A stretch of DNA of 64,000 nucleotides from DATGZH01 sp035297265 (lineage in GTDB: Bacteria > Actinomycetota > Acidimicrobiia > Acidimicrobiales > RAAP-2): assembly GCA_035297265.1 (NCBI GenBank), contig DATGZH010000027.1, positions 1 to 64,000 of the forward strand. Direction: 5' to 3'. Made by a program: the position numbers and the translations under genes. The stretch's first letter is position 1. Every line of letters begins with the position of its first letter. Below are positions 34,926 to 43,762 of this stretch, in pieces. Below the pieces are notes generated by a model that worked only from the letters and a program-made list of their open reading frames with translations, was not told the DNA's origin and made no database searches.

Positions 34926-35270
34926 GTGGCGCCGAAGGAGTCCAAGGCCGGGAAGGTCCAGAAGCAGCCGGTCACGGTGCTCGCCGACCGCGTCCTCGTC
35001 CAGGTCTCGAGGAACGAGGGCGAGCGGCGGTCGAGGGCGGGGATCCTCATCCCGGCCACGGCCGAGGTCTCGCGCCGTCTGGCCTGGGCCGAGGTGGTGG
35101 CGGTCGGTCCCCATGTCCGGGCCATCAAGCCGGGCGACAAGGTGCTCTTCAACCCCGAGGACCGCTTCGAGGTCGAGGTCCAGGGCGAGGAGTACGTGAT
35201 CCTGCGGGAGCGCGACGTCCACGCCCTCGCCTCCGAGCGCGTGGACGGCGGCACCGGGCTGTACCTGTGA
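34926..35270 (+). CDS. GroES-like co-chaperonin paralogue
   Basis: 114 aa from GTG 34926 (an ATG 6 codons upstream is possible). GroES fold: TVLADRVLVQVSRNEG, a mobile-loop-like segment ending RAGILIPAT, WAEVVAVGPHVRAIKPGDKVLFN and GEEYVILRERDV. A basic ~18-residue N-terminus is extra. No groEL is adjacent. The gene sits between hisF and hisI and overlaps hisI by 4 bp, so it is co-translated with histidine genes. It may be a second co-chaperonin or a GroES-fold protein with another role. Confidence 0.82.
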   Translation: MAPKESKAGKVQKQPVTVLADRVLVQVSRNEGERRSRAGILIPATAEVSRRLAWAEVVAVGPHVRAIKPGDKVLFNPEDRFEVEVQGEEYVILRERDVHALASERVDGGTGLYL

Positions 35271-35683
35271 GCACGCCCCCGCCGGCGACCCGCCCGGTCC
35301 CGGCTGGGATCCCACTCGAGGTGGACGAATCGGTGCTCGCCGAGGTCTCGTTCGACGCGGCGGGCCTCGTGCCGGCCGTCGTCCAGGACGCGGCCGACGG
35401 CAGCGTGCTCACGGTGGCCTACATGAACGAGGAGTCGCTCCGCCGCACGCTCACGACCGGCCGCACGTGGTTCTGGAGCCGCAGCCGCCAGGAGCTGTGG
35501 CAGAAGGGCGAGACCTCGGGGGACCGCCAGTACGTGCGCCAGGTCCTGCTCGACTGCGACGGCGACGCCGTCGTGGTCCTGGTCGACCAGCACGGGAAGG
35601 GTGCCTGCCACACCGGCAACCGCACGTGCTTCTACCGCACGCTCGGCCGGGGCCCGGGGGTGGCGCCCGACCCGGTCGGTTGA
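35267..35683 (+). CDS. hisI: Phosphoribosyl-AMP cyclohydrolase
   Basis: 138 aa, GTG start overlapping the GroES-like stop. Opens the adenine ring of PR-AMP. Motifs: VLTVAYMNEESLRRTL, TWFWSRSRQELWQKGETSG, the metal-binding LLDCDGDAVVVLV and ACHTGNRTCFYR with conserved cysteines. No HisE domain is fused. Confidence 0.94.
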   Translation: MSTPPPATRPVPAGIPLEVDESVLAEVSFDAAGLVPAVVQDAADGSVLTVAYMNEESLRRTLTTGRTWFWSRSRQELWQKGETSGDRQYVRQVLLDCDGDAVVVLVDQHGKGACHTGNRTCFYRTLGRGPGVAPDPVG

Positions 35684-37254
35684 GCGGCCCGGCTGGTCGG
35701 TCGGCCCCGGTGGTGGCCGCCGACGGGGCGCTCCGCCTCCGCCCCGGACCCGAGGAGTTCGCCGCGCTGGCCGCCGACCACCAGGTCGTGCCGGTCTGGT
35801 GCGAGGCGGTGGCCGACACGCTCACCCCGGTGGCCGCCTTCCAGCATCTCGTGGGCGACGGCCCCGGCTTCCTGCTCGAGTCGGTGGAGGGGGGCGAGCG
35901 GTGGGGCCGCTACTCGTTCGTCGGCCGCTCGCCGCTGGCCACGCTCGTGGCCCGCGGGCGGCAGGTGAAGACCGAGGGTGAGCTCGACGTCCCCGACGGC
36001 GGCGGCGCCGGCGTGCTCGCCGCTCTGGAGGCGCTCCTCGCTGCCCATCGCTCGCCGCAGTTCGAAGAGCTGCCCCCGCTGCACGGCGGCGTCGTCGGCT
36101 ACCTCGGCTACGACGTCGTACGCGAGGTGGAGCGCCTGCCCGACGTGCCGCCCGACGACCTCGGCCACCCCGACGCCGCTCTCGTCGTCATCGGCCAGCT
36201 CGCCGCCTTCGACCACTGGCGCCAGCGGGTGGTGCTCGTCGACAACGTGGTCGTGACCGACCACTCGGCCGACGCCCTGGCCAAGGCCTACGAGGCGGCG
36301 GGCGAGCGGCTGGCCCGCCTGGCCGCCGACTGCTTCTCCGCGGCGGCCGCCGTGCCGCTCCCCCTGCCCGAGCGGGGCGAACCGCTGGCCGAGGTGGCAC
36401 GCACGATGACGAGCGAGGCCTACAGGGGGGCGGTCGAGGTGGCCAAGGAGTACGTGACGGCCGGCGACATCTTCCAGGTCGTGCTGTCCCAGCGCTACGA
36501 CGTCTGCGAGCTCGGCGCCGAGCCCTTCGAGGTCTACCGGGCGCTGCGCCTGCTCAACCCGAGCCCCTACCTCTACTTCCTGCGCTTCCCCGAGGTGACG
36601 GTGGTGGGGTCCTCACCCGAGCCGATGGTGCGCCTCCGCGACGGGACGGTGACGTCCCGGCCGATCGCCGGCTCGCGACCGCGCGGCGGGACCGACGAGC
36701 ACGACCGGCTCCTCGCCGGTGAGCTGGTCGAGGACCCGAAGGAGGTGGCCGAGCACGTGATGCTCGTCGACCTCGCCCGCAACGACGTGGGGCGGGTGGT
36801 GCGCTTCGGGACCGAGCGCGTGGAAGAGCTGATGACCGTCGAGCGTTACAGCCACATCATGCACCTCACCTCCCAGGTGACCGGCCAGCTGGCCGAGGGA
36901 AAGGGACCGATCGACGTGCTCCGGGCCACCTTGCCGGCGGGCACCCTTTCGGGCGCGCCCAAGGTGCGAGCCATGGAGATCATCGACGAGCTCGAGCCGA
37001 CCAAGCGGGGCGTCTACGGCGGCGTGGTCGGCTACCTCGACTTCTCGGGCAACCTGGACACGGCCATCGTCATCCGCACGATGGTGGTCGGGGCCGACGG
37101 CCGGGCCTCGGTCCAGGCCGGGGCGGGCATCGTGGCCGACAGCGACCCGGCCTCGGAAGACGTCGAGTGTCAGAACAAGGCGGCCGCCCTCCTCGCGGCG
37201 GTGAGCGCGGCCCGGCGCATGGCCGCGGCACGCGGCGGGGTGGTGTCGCGGTGA
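35680..37254 (+). CDS. trpE: Anthranilate synthase component I
   Basis: 524 aa if started at TTG 35680 (4-bp overlap with hisI); GTG 35710 is the alternative. Converts chorismate plus ammonia to anthranilate. The C-terminal chorismate domain has GDIFQVVLSQRYD, SPSPYLYFLR-type sequence (NPSPYLYFLRF), SRPIAGSRPRGGTDEHD, HVMLVDLARNDVGRV, LPAGTLSGAPKVRAMEIIDELEP and AGAGIVADSDP. The N-terminal half holds the Trp-feedback LLES region (FLLESVEGGERWGRYSF). TrpG is not adjacent. Confidence 0.93.
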   Translation: MSGPAGRSAPVVAADGALRLRPGPEEFAALAADHQVVPVWCEAVADTLTPVAAFQHLVGDGPGFLLESVEGGERWGRYSFVGRSPLATLVARGRQVKTEGELDVPDGGGAGVLAALEALLAAHRSPQFEELPPLHGGVVGYLGYDVVREVERLPDVPPDDLGHPDAALVVIGQLAAFDHWRQRVVLVDNVVVTDHSADALAKAYEAAGERLARLAADCFSAAAAVPLPLPERGEPLAEVARTMTSEAYRGAVEVAKEYVTAGDIFQVVLSQRYDVCELGAEPFEVYRALRLLNPSPYLYFLRFPEVTVVGSSPEPMVRLRDGTVTSRPIAGSRPRGGTDEHDRLLAGELVEDPKEVAEHVMLVDLARNDVGRVVRFGTERVEELMTVERYSHIMHLTSQVTGQLAEGKGPIDVLRATLPAGTLSGAPKVRAMEIIDELEPTKRGVYGGVVGYLDFSGNLDTAIVIRTMVVGADGRASVQAGAGIVADSDPASEDVECQNKAAALLAAVSAARRMAAARGGVVSR

Positions 37255-38183
37255 GCGTCACCCTGCCCGACGGGCTGCTCGAGGACTACGAAGTGCTGCG
37301 CCACGGCGTCGGCACGCACGCCCTGCCCCGCGACGTCTTGGTCGTCCGCGGCACCGACGCCGAGTCCTACCTCCAGGGCCAGTGCAGCCAGGACGTGGCG
37401 GCCCTCCGACCGGGGGAGAGCGCCCTCAGCTTCGTGCTCGGACCCGAGGGCAAGGTGGACGCGCTCGTCCGGGTCACCCGGGACGACGAGGAGGCGTTCC
37501 TCCTCGACACCGAGGCCGGCCTGGGCGAGCAGGTGGCCGCCCGGTTGGCCCGTTTCAAGCTGCGCTCGAAGGTGGAGATCGAAGCGCTGCCGTGGACCGG
37601 CGTGGCCCTCCGCGGCGAGGGCATCGCCGTCCCCGACGGACCGGAGCGCCGGCCGACGGGGTGGGCCCTCCCGTTCCACCACGCCGGTTGGTCAGGGGTG
37701 GACCTCCTCGGTGCGGCCCCGGCGCCGCCACCGGTCGCCCGCCCGGCGAGCGACGAGGCCTTCGAGGCGTGCCGCATCGAGAGCGGGCTGCCCGGTCCCG
37801 GTGAGCTCGCGGACCACCCCATCCCCCAGGAGACCGGCCTCGTCGAGCAGACGGTCAGCTTCACCAAGGGCTGCTACACCGGCCAGGAGCTCGTCGCCCG
37901 CCTCGACGCCCGGGGCAACAAGGTGGCCCGGCGGCTCATGGGTGTGGTCTTCGCCGAGCTCGAAGTGGATCCGGCCGCCCTCTTGGGCGCCGATCTCGTG
38001 GTGGCCGTCGACGGTGAGCCGAAGGTGGTGGGTCAGGTGACGTCGGCCGCGTTCTGTCCCGGCGTCGGCGCTCCCGCCGGGCTCAGCTACGTGCACCGTT
38101 CGATCAAAGACGGCGGCCTGGTCTGGGCCGAGCTCGAGGACGACCAGGTGTCCGCCGAGGTACGGCCGTTGCCGCTCGCCTGA
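37251..38183 (+). CDS. ygfZ: YgfZ/GcvT-family folate-binding protein
   Basis: 310 aa, GTG overlapping the trpE stop. The signature KGCYTGQELVARLDARG near residue 205 identifies the YgfZ family, which helps maintain certain iron-sulfur enzymes with tetrahydrofolate. The N-terminus DAESYLQGQCSQDV is also typical. It is not an aminomethyltransferase of the glycine cleavage system. Co-translation with trpE has no obvious metabolic reason. Confidence 0.9.
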   Translation: MSVTLPDGLLEDYEVLRHGVGTHALPRDVLVVRGTDAESYLQGQCSQDVAALRPGESALSFVLGPEGKVDALVRVTRDDEEAFLLDTEAGLGEQVAARLARFKLRSKVEIEALPWTGVALRGEGIAVPDGPERRPTGWALPFHHAGWSGVDLLGAAPAPPPVARPASDEAFEACRIESGLPGPGELADHPIPQETGLVEQTVSFTKGCYTGQELVARLDARGNKVARRLMGVVFAELEVDPAALLGADLVVAVDGEPKVVGQVTSAAFCPGVGAPAGLSYVHRSIKDGGLVWAELEDDQVSAEVRPLPLA

Positions 38184-38407
38184 AATGAGGCCGACCGGAC
38201 GCGGCTGAGGAGATCCGCCCCGCCGCTCGGGGCATTGCGAACGCGCTGATCCTGTCCGACCAGGAGCCCGGCCCACCGCAAGGTGGCCGCGGGCCTCGCG
38301 AGCGGGGTATGCCAGACTCGGCCTCGGCGGTTCGGTGGTCGCTCCGCTGGCGGCGTCGTGGTGCTCGACCGCCGGTGCGGTGGTTGCGCGAAGGGGGAGG
38401 AGTCGAC

Positions 38408-39940
38408 GTGCCCAGATCGTCTCGACGGGCCCGCAACGTCCTCGTGGGAGTCACGCTGGGGGCCTCGGTGCTCCTCGGTACGGCTGTCCCGGTGGGGATC
38501 GCCGCCGCCGCCGGCGTCGGGTCGGTGCGGGCCATCGTCACCGACACCCAGGGCAACCCCCTCCCCGGCGCCTGCCTGTACGCGGCCTCCGCGAAGTCGA
38601 GTTTCGAGTCCGGACCGAGCGACGCCCAGGGGTCGATCACCGAGTCGAACGTGCTCGACGGCAAGTACCAGGGCAGTTTCTACGACTGCAGCGAGTCCGG
38701 CGTCTCGCTCGGCGGGGTTCCGGTGTCGTTCAGGGTGAAGAACGGCAAGACGACGGATCTCGGGACCTTTGCGCTGCAGCCGATCGGTATGGCGTTCGGC
38801 CTCCTGGTCGACGGGCACACCACGATCTATGCGCCCAGCGTGTCCGTGACCGCCTGGGACCCCACCTCGCAGGTCATGGTGGCCCCGCCGGTCTGCACCG
38901 ATCCCTCGGGCTTCTTTTCACTCGGGAATCTCCCGACGACCGGCGTGAAGCTCGAGTTCGCGGCGGGCCAGTGTCCCAACGACGGGGCTTACGTGCCGCA
39001 GTGGAACGGCGGGTCCAGCTACGCGACGGCAACGGTGCTGACGATCCATACCGGCCTCTACACCTTCGTCCCGACCGCCCTCCTGCCCGTCACCGAGTCG
39101 TCGAAGAACGGCAAGGTCACGATCACCGCTGTGACCTTCACCGGTGAGCCGACCAGTCCCCAGGTGACGGTCACGGGGCACGGCTTCGGCAAGCAGGCAC
39201 CCACCGGGTCCCCACCGTCGTGCACGGAGCCCCCGAGCGACGTGGGGTTGAACTACGCGAAGAGCGCGCTCTTCTTCAACGACAGCGGCTACACCCCGTG
39301 GCAGGCCGGCACGGGCGGTGATTGCATCGGTCTCGTGGTCACCACGTACACCAACACTGAGATCGTCTTCTCGCTGGGTGCCTGGTACGGGTGGTCGCAG
39401 GGTGGCGCGGCGCAGGGCATCACGCTTCTCGACGGCGACCCGTTCATGATGGTGGTGAAAGGAGCGCACTTCACGGGTGTGGCCGCCGAGACCGGCTCAC
39501 CGCACCAGGACCTCATCAGCTCGGCGATCTCGGCCCACGACATCTTCGGCGCCGACGGGTCCAGCTTCCCCGACCTCGCGACACTGATCACGCAGCTGCA
39601 GTCGGCGCAGCCCGGCTTCTACTTCACGTCCGCCAACGTCTCGATCACCGGCCCGCCGCACGGTGTGTCGGTCCTCATCAGCCCTGATCATCAGATCGTG
39701 CTCCTGGCGGCGATGTCCTCCGACAACCGGTGCTGGTACATCGAGGACAACGAGGAGGAGTCGCCCACGAATGGCGGGATCCACTTCGCCACGACTGAGC
39801 AGGGGATCAGCTACGCCGGGACCCTTGCGGGCGTGGTCGTCCCGACCTCGACCGGCTGCGCGCCGAACGACCCGTACTCGTCGACCGGTCCCGGCGGCTC
39901 GAACACCTTCTCGGGGTGGCGCCCCAACTTCCCGCCCTGA
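38408..39940 (+). CDS. Large secreted protein with carboxypeptidase-regulatory-like domain
   Basis: 510 aa from GTG 38408, which follows a strong GGGGGAGGAG ribosome binding site. An Arg-rich N-terminus and hydrophobic core ending AAAAG form a signal peptide. Residues ~38-100 (VRAIVTDTQGNPLPGACLYA) look like a CnaB/carboxypeptidase-regulatory-like beta sandwich, and a second such unit follows. The C-terminal half contains a TIG-like stretch (VTVTGHGFG) and is otherwise unrecognised. No enzyme motif or anchor is visible. Likely extracellular and structural or binding. Confidence 0.7.
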   Translation: MPRSSRRARNVLVGVTLGASVLLGTAVPVGIAAAAGVGSVRAIVTDTQGNPLPGACLYAASAKSSFESGPSDAQGSITESNVLDGKYQGSFYDCSESGVSLGGVPVSFRVKNGKTTDLGTFALQPIGMAFGLLVDGHTTIYAPSVSVTAWDPTSQVMVAPPVCTDPSGFFSLGNLPTTGVKLEFAAGQCPNDGAYVPQWNGGSSYATATVLTIHTGLYTFVPTALLPVTESSKNGKVTITAVTFTGEPTSPQVTVTGHGFGKQAPTGSPPSCTEPPSDVGLNYAKSALFFNDSGYTPWQAGTGGDCIGLVVTTYTNTEIVFSLGAWYGWSQGGAAQGITLLDGDPFMMVVKGAHFTGVAAETGSPHQDLISSAISAHDIFGADGSSFPDLATLITQLQSAQPGFYFTSANVSITGPPHGVSVLISPDHQIVLLAAMSSDNRCWYIEDNEEESPTNGGIHFATTEQGISYAGTLAGVVVPTSTGCAPNDPYSSTGPGGSNTFSGWRPNFPP

Positions 39941-39958
39941 CCCGGTGACCGGTCCGCC

Positions 39959-39995
39959 GACGGGCCGTGAGCCTTCGTGTCCGAAGGGGGCCGTC
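39959..39995. terminator. Imperfect hairpin between convergent genes
   Basis: Inner perfect stem CCTTCG/CGAAGG with a TGTC loop, extended by interrupted GACGGGCC/GGCCGTC pairing. It lies between the secreted-protein stop and the histidine kinase stop and could serve both. No T-run. Confidence 0.4.
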
Positions 39996-40042
39996 AGCCC
40001 GGGCGCTCTGGCGGACGGACCAGTGCGCCGAGGCGGGCCAAC

Positions 40043-41458
40043 TTACCGGGCGGGCACCAGGGCCGGCGTGGCCGCCGGGAGGCGCACCACCATGCGGGTG
40101 CCGCCCTCGGGGCCGGCAGGTGACTCGGCCCAGACGCCACCGCCCATCGCCGCGGCCAGCTCGGCCACGATGGCCAGCCCGAGCCCGGCCCCGCGGTGCT
40201 TGGCGCCGGCCCGGTCCGAGCGGAAGTGCGGCTCGAAGACCCGTGGGAGATCCTCGGGGGCGATGCCCGGCCCGTCGTCGACCACCCAGAGGAGGATGGC
40301 GTGGGGGTCGACCCTGGCCCCCACGCCCACACCCCGGCGGGCGTAGCGGAAGGCGTTCTCGATGAGGTTCGAGAGCACCTGGCGCAGGCGGTCGACGTCG
40401 GCCGTCACCCAGGCCGTGCCGGCCGGCGGCGCGTCGCCCACGAGCTGGACGCCTCGTGCCGCAGCCTCGGGCCGGAAGCTCTCGACCGCGGCGTTGACGG
40501 CGTCGGTGACGTCGACCGGGCCGACCACGAGGGAGAAGCGGCGGGCGTCGAGCTGGGCCAGGTCGAGGAGGTCGCGCACGAGCCGCTCGAGCCGTCGGGC
40601 CTCGGTGGCGATGACCTCGACGGCGCCTTGCACGTCGTCGGTCGTCCCGTCGGCGAGGGCCTCGGCGTAGCCCTGGATGGACGTGAGCGGTGTCCGGAGC
40701 TCGTGGGACACCGAGAGGAGGAATTGGCGTTGCTGGTCGCGCGCTCTCACAAGGCTCTCGCCCATGGAGTTGATGGAGGCGGCCAGCTCGTCGATCTCGG
40801 GCACGTCGCGGGGGCCCACCGGGATGCGGGCGTCGAGGTCGCCCTCGGCGATCCGCTTCGTCGTGTGCGCGGCCACGACGAGCGGGGCCGAGAAGCGGTG
40901 GGCCAACCAGGCAGCCACCGCGGCGGCCACCGCCAGGGCCACGAGGGCCACGGCGAGGAAGTAACCGAAGCCGTTCACGGTGGCCGTGTCGGTGCGCATC
41001 GCCACGAGAAGAGCGGTGTCGCCCACCGGCACGTTGAGCGCCGTCTTCTGGGTGTCCGTGACGTCCATGGGCACGACCGAGAAGACGAGGCCCGAGGCGT
41101 GGCCGATGACCGGGTCGCCGGCCAGCAGCTGGGTGGGGTGGAGGTCCTCGCCCTGGAGGGCGAGCGGGATGCCCGACAGCGTGCCGTCGGGGGACACCCC
41201 GGCGAAGGTGAGCGAGGCGGAGTTGCCCCCGAGGCCGAGCTTCACCGCCTCGAAGAGCCGTCCGTGGCTGACCGCGTTCGTCCGCACGGTCCCGGGGTGG
41301 GCCTGGATGTAGGTGGCGAGGGCCTGGGCCTGCGTGAAGAGCTGCTGTTCGGCCGCGTTGTTGGCCGCGCCGCGCACGAGGAGGAAGCTGACGAGGCTCG
41401 TGATGAGGAGGGTGCCCGCCACGAGGAGGAGGATGGCGACCGTGAGGCGTCGACCCAT
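40043..41458 (-). CDS. Sensor histidine kinase
   Basis: 471 aa. Two membrane helices (~7-28, ~163-186) flank a ~130-aa extracellular sensor. HAMP follows (~187-238), then HisKA FLLSVSHELRTPLTSIQGY with His252, and ATPase motifs NLIENAFRYA, VDDGPGIAPEDL and GAGLGLAIV. The gene starts 11 bp after the response regulator and is its partner. The sensor domain has no family I can name. Confidence 0.92.
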   Translation of the reverse strand: MGRRLTVAILLLVAGTLLITSLVSFLLVRGAANNAAEQQLFTQAQALATYIQAHPGTVRTNAVSHGRLFEAVKLGLGGNSASLTFAGVSPDGTLSGIPLALQGEDLHPTQLLAGDPVIGHASGLVFSVVPMDVTDTQKTALNVPVGDTALLVAMRTDTATVNGFGYFLAVALVALAVAAAVAAWLAHRFSAPLVVAAHTTKRIAEGDLDARIPVGPRDVPEIDELAASINSMGESLVRARDQQRQFLLSVSHELRTPLTSIQGYAEALADGTTDDVQGAVEVIATEARRLERLVRDLLDLAQLDARRFSLVVGPVDVTDAVNAAVESFRPEAAARGVQLVGDAPPAGTAWVTADVDRLRQVLSNLIENAFRYARRGVGVGARVDPHAILLWVVDDGPGIAPEDLPRVFEPHFRSDRAGAKHRGAGLGLAIVAELAAAMGGGVWAESPAGPEGGTRMVVRLPAATPALVPAR

Positions 41459-41469
41459 GGCCCGCGACC

Positions 41470-42147
41470 TCAGTCCAGGCGGTAGCCGACGCCCCACACG
41501 GTGGCGAGGGGCAGGGCGTCGCCGAGCTTCTTGCGCAGTTGCCGAACGTGGACGTCGACGGTCCGCTCGTCGCCGTACCAGCCGTCCCCCCAGACCCCGT
41601 CGAGCAGCTGGCGACGGGAGAGGGCGAGGCCCCGGTTGGCCACGAGATAGGCCAGGAGGTCGAACTCCCGGGCGGTGAGGTTGACGACGCCCTCCGGCGT
41701 CGTCACTTCGCGCCGGGCGGTATTGACCTCGACGTCGCCCACATGGAGGACGGCCGGCGTCTTCGGTGTGGCCTCGGTTCGCCGCAAGATGGCGTGGACC
41801 CGGGCCACGAGCTCGCGGGGCGAGAAGGGCTTCGTCACGTAGTCGTCGGCTCCGAGCTCGAGGCCGAGCACCCGGTCCACCTCGTCGTCCCGGGCCGTGA
41901 GCATGACGACCGGCAGCTCGCCCTCCCGCCGGAGGCGACGGCAGACCTCGAAGCCGTCCAGCTCGCCGGGCAGGCCCACGTCGACAATGGCGAGGCGGGC
42001 CTGCTCGTCGGCCACGATCTCGAGCCCCCGGGCCCCTTCGTCGCACTGGAGCACCCGGAACCCGTCCCGGCGCAAGTACATCGCCACGAGGTCCGAGATG
42101 TGATGGTCGTCCTCGATGACGACCACGGTCCCGTTCGTCGACTCCAT
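41470..42147 (-). CDS. OmpR-family response regulator
   Basis: 225 aa from ATG 42147 (an in-frame start at 42195 is less likely). Receiver: VIEDDHHISDL, phospho-acceptor Asp56 (AIVDVGLPGELDG), LTARDDE and YVTKPFSPREL. DNA-binding winged helix: REVTTPEGVVNLTAREFDLLAYL and VDVHVRQLRKKLG. Probably regulates envelope or stress genes with the kinase downstream; targets are unknown. It is divergent from trpC. Confidence 0.92.
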   Translation of the reverse strand: MESTNGTVVVIEDDHHISDLVAMYLRRDGFRVLQCDEGARGLEIVADEQARLAIVDVGLPGELDGFEVCRRLRREGELPVVMLTARDDEVDRVLGLELGADDYVTKPFSPRELVARVHAILRRTEATPKTPAVLHVGDVEVNTARREVTTPEGVVNLTAREFDLLAYLVANRGLALSRRQLLDGVWGDGWYGDERTVDVHVRQLRKKLGDALPLATVWGVGYRLD

Positions 42148-42232
42148 CGCGATCCAGCCTGCCACCTCGATCCGCCCAGGTGAGACCACCCGCAAGGCAC
42201 CAGGATGCAGAAGGGGCCAACCGGGCCGCCGC

Positions 42233-42238
42233 TACGCT
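42233..42238 (+). promoter_or_regulatory. -10-like TACGCT before trpC
   Basis: TACGCT is 7 nt before the trpC ATG at 42246, no Shine-Dalgarno. Likely start of a leaderless trpCFBA mRNA. With no leader there is no room for attenuation at this promoter. Confidence 0.5.
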
Positions 42239-42245
42239 TTGGCCC

Positions 42246-43064
42246 ATGGCCACCTATCTGTCCGAGATCGTGGCCTCCCACCGGCAAGCGGCGGCCGCCG
42301 ACGCCCGCGACGTCGTCGAGCTCGTGTGTCAGGCCCGCTCGGCCCCACCCACCCGGCCGTTCACCGCCGCCCTGCAGGCGAGCTCGGGCCTCGCCGTCGT
42401 GGCCGAGGTGAAGCGGCGGTCCCCGTCGAAGGGGGACCTGGCGCCCGGCCTCGACCCGGCCGAGGTGGCCAAGGCCTACGCTGCCGGTGGGGCGGCCGGC
42501 CTCTCGGTGCTCACCGACGGCGCCTACTTCGGCGGCTCGCCGGCCGACCTGGCGGCCGCCCGGTCGGCGAGCGGCCTGCCCACGCTGCGCAAGGACTTCA
42601 CGGTGGCCGAGGTCGACGTCTGTGACGCCCGGCTGATGGGGGCCGACGCCGTGCTCCTCATCGTGGCCGCCCTCGCCGACGACGAGCTCGCCCGGCTCCA
42701 GGCCCTGGCGGACGAGCTCGGGCTGGACGCCCTCCTCGAGGTGCACGACGAGGACGAGCTGGCCCGGGCCCTCGCCCTCTCCCCGCGGCTCGTGGGGGTC
42801 AACCAGCGCGACCTCGTGACCTTCGAGGTCGACCCGGAGCGGGCCGCCCGGCTGGCTGCGCACATCCCGGGCGACGTCGTGGCGGTCGCCGAGTCCGGGA
42901 TTTCGGGTCCCGACGACGCGGCCCGGCTCGCCGCCGCCGGCTACCAGGCCGTGCTCGTGGGGGAGTCCCTCGTGACCGCGCCCGACCGGACCGCCGCGGT
43001 GGGCGCGCTCGTCGGCCATCCGGTCGCGGCGCGACCGGCCGCCCCGACCTCGGTCCGACGCTGA
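42246..43064 (+). CDS. trpC: Indole-3-glycerol phosphate synthase
   Basis: 272 aa. TIM barrel: the N-terminal helix (MATYLSEIVASHRQ), VVAEVKRRSPSKGDLAP with the catalytic Lys, LSVLTDGAYFGGS, LRKDFTV with the second Lys, LLEVHDEDEL, GVNQRDL and AESGISGPDD. Ring-closes CdRP to indole-3-glycerol phosphate. trpF follows 11 bp later. Confidence 0.95.
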   Translation: MATYLSEIVASHRQAAAADARDVVELVCQARSAPPTRPFTAALQASSGLAVVAEVKRRSPSKGDLAPGLDPAEVAKAYAAGGAAGLSVLTDGAYFGGSPADLAAARSASGLPTLRKDFTVAEVDVCDARLMGADAVLLIVAALADDELARLQALADELGLDALLEVHDEDELARALALSPRLVGVNQRDLVTFEVDPERAARLAAHIPGDVVAVAESGISGPDDAARLAAAGYQAVLVGESLVTAPDRTAAVGALVGHPVAARPAAPTSVRR

Positions 43065-43075
43065 GGGCGGCCGCG

Positions 43076-43762
43076 GTGAGCGACCTCTTCGTGAAGATCT
43101 GCGGGGTCACGTCGGAGGCCGACGCCCTGCTCGTCGTGGGCCTCGGGGCTGACGCCGTGGGCTTCATCTTCGCCCCGTCGCCGCGGCAGGTGACGACGAG
43201 CCTCGTGGCCGACGTGGTGAAGCGGTTGCCTCACGGGGTGCTCACGGTGGGCGTGTTCCGGGACGAGGCGCCGAGCCGGGTGGTCGACATCGCCAACCAC
43301 GCCGGCCTCGGCGCCGTGCAGCTGCACGGGCACGAGCCGGCCGAGGAGTGCGTCTGGGTGCGCGAGCGGGTGGCCTGCACGATCAAGGCCTTCCAGGCCG
43401 GCGACCCGGCCATCGCCCGCTTCGGCGACTTCGGCGCCGACTTCCTCCTCATCGACGGCCCGAGCCCCGGCTCGGGTGAGGTCTTCGACTGGCGGCTCGG
43501 CGAGGGCGTGGTCGACCCGGGCCGCCTGATCGTCTCGGGGGGGCTCCGGCCCGACAACGTCGACCAGGCCGTGCGCCACCTGCGGCCGTACGGGGTGGAC
43601 GTGGCCACCGGCGTCGAGTCGGCACCGGGGGTGAAGGATCCGGCCCTCGTCCGCCAGTTCGTCGAGAGCGCCCGGGCGGCGGCGGCCGAGGGCGAGGCCG
43701 AGGACCGGGCCGACCTCCCGTCGACCGACGAGGGCGACCCCTACGACTGGATGCGCGGATGA
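43076..43762 (+). CDS. trpF: Phosphoribosylanthranilate isomerase
   Basis: 228 aa, GTG start. VKICGVTSEADALL at the N-terminus carries the catalytic Cys. GADAVGFIFAPSPRQV, VQLHGHE, LLIDGPSPGSGEVFDW with catalytic Asp, and SGGLRPDNV with VATGVESAPGVKD complete the family pattern. A dedicated TrpF is notable because many actinobacteria use PriA instead. Overlaps trpB by 4 bp. Confidence 0.94.
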   Translation: MSDLFVKICGVTSEADALLVVGLGADAVGFIFAPSPRQVTTSLVADVVKRLPHGVLTVGVFRDEAPSRVVDIANHAGLGAVQLHGHEPAEECVWVRERVACTIKAFQAGDPAIARFGDFGADFLLIDGPSPGSGEVFDWRLGEGVVDPGRLIVSGGLRPDNVDQAVRHLRPYGVDVATGVESAPGVKDPALVRQFVESARAAAAEGEAEDRADLPSTDEGDPYDWMRG

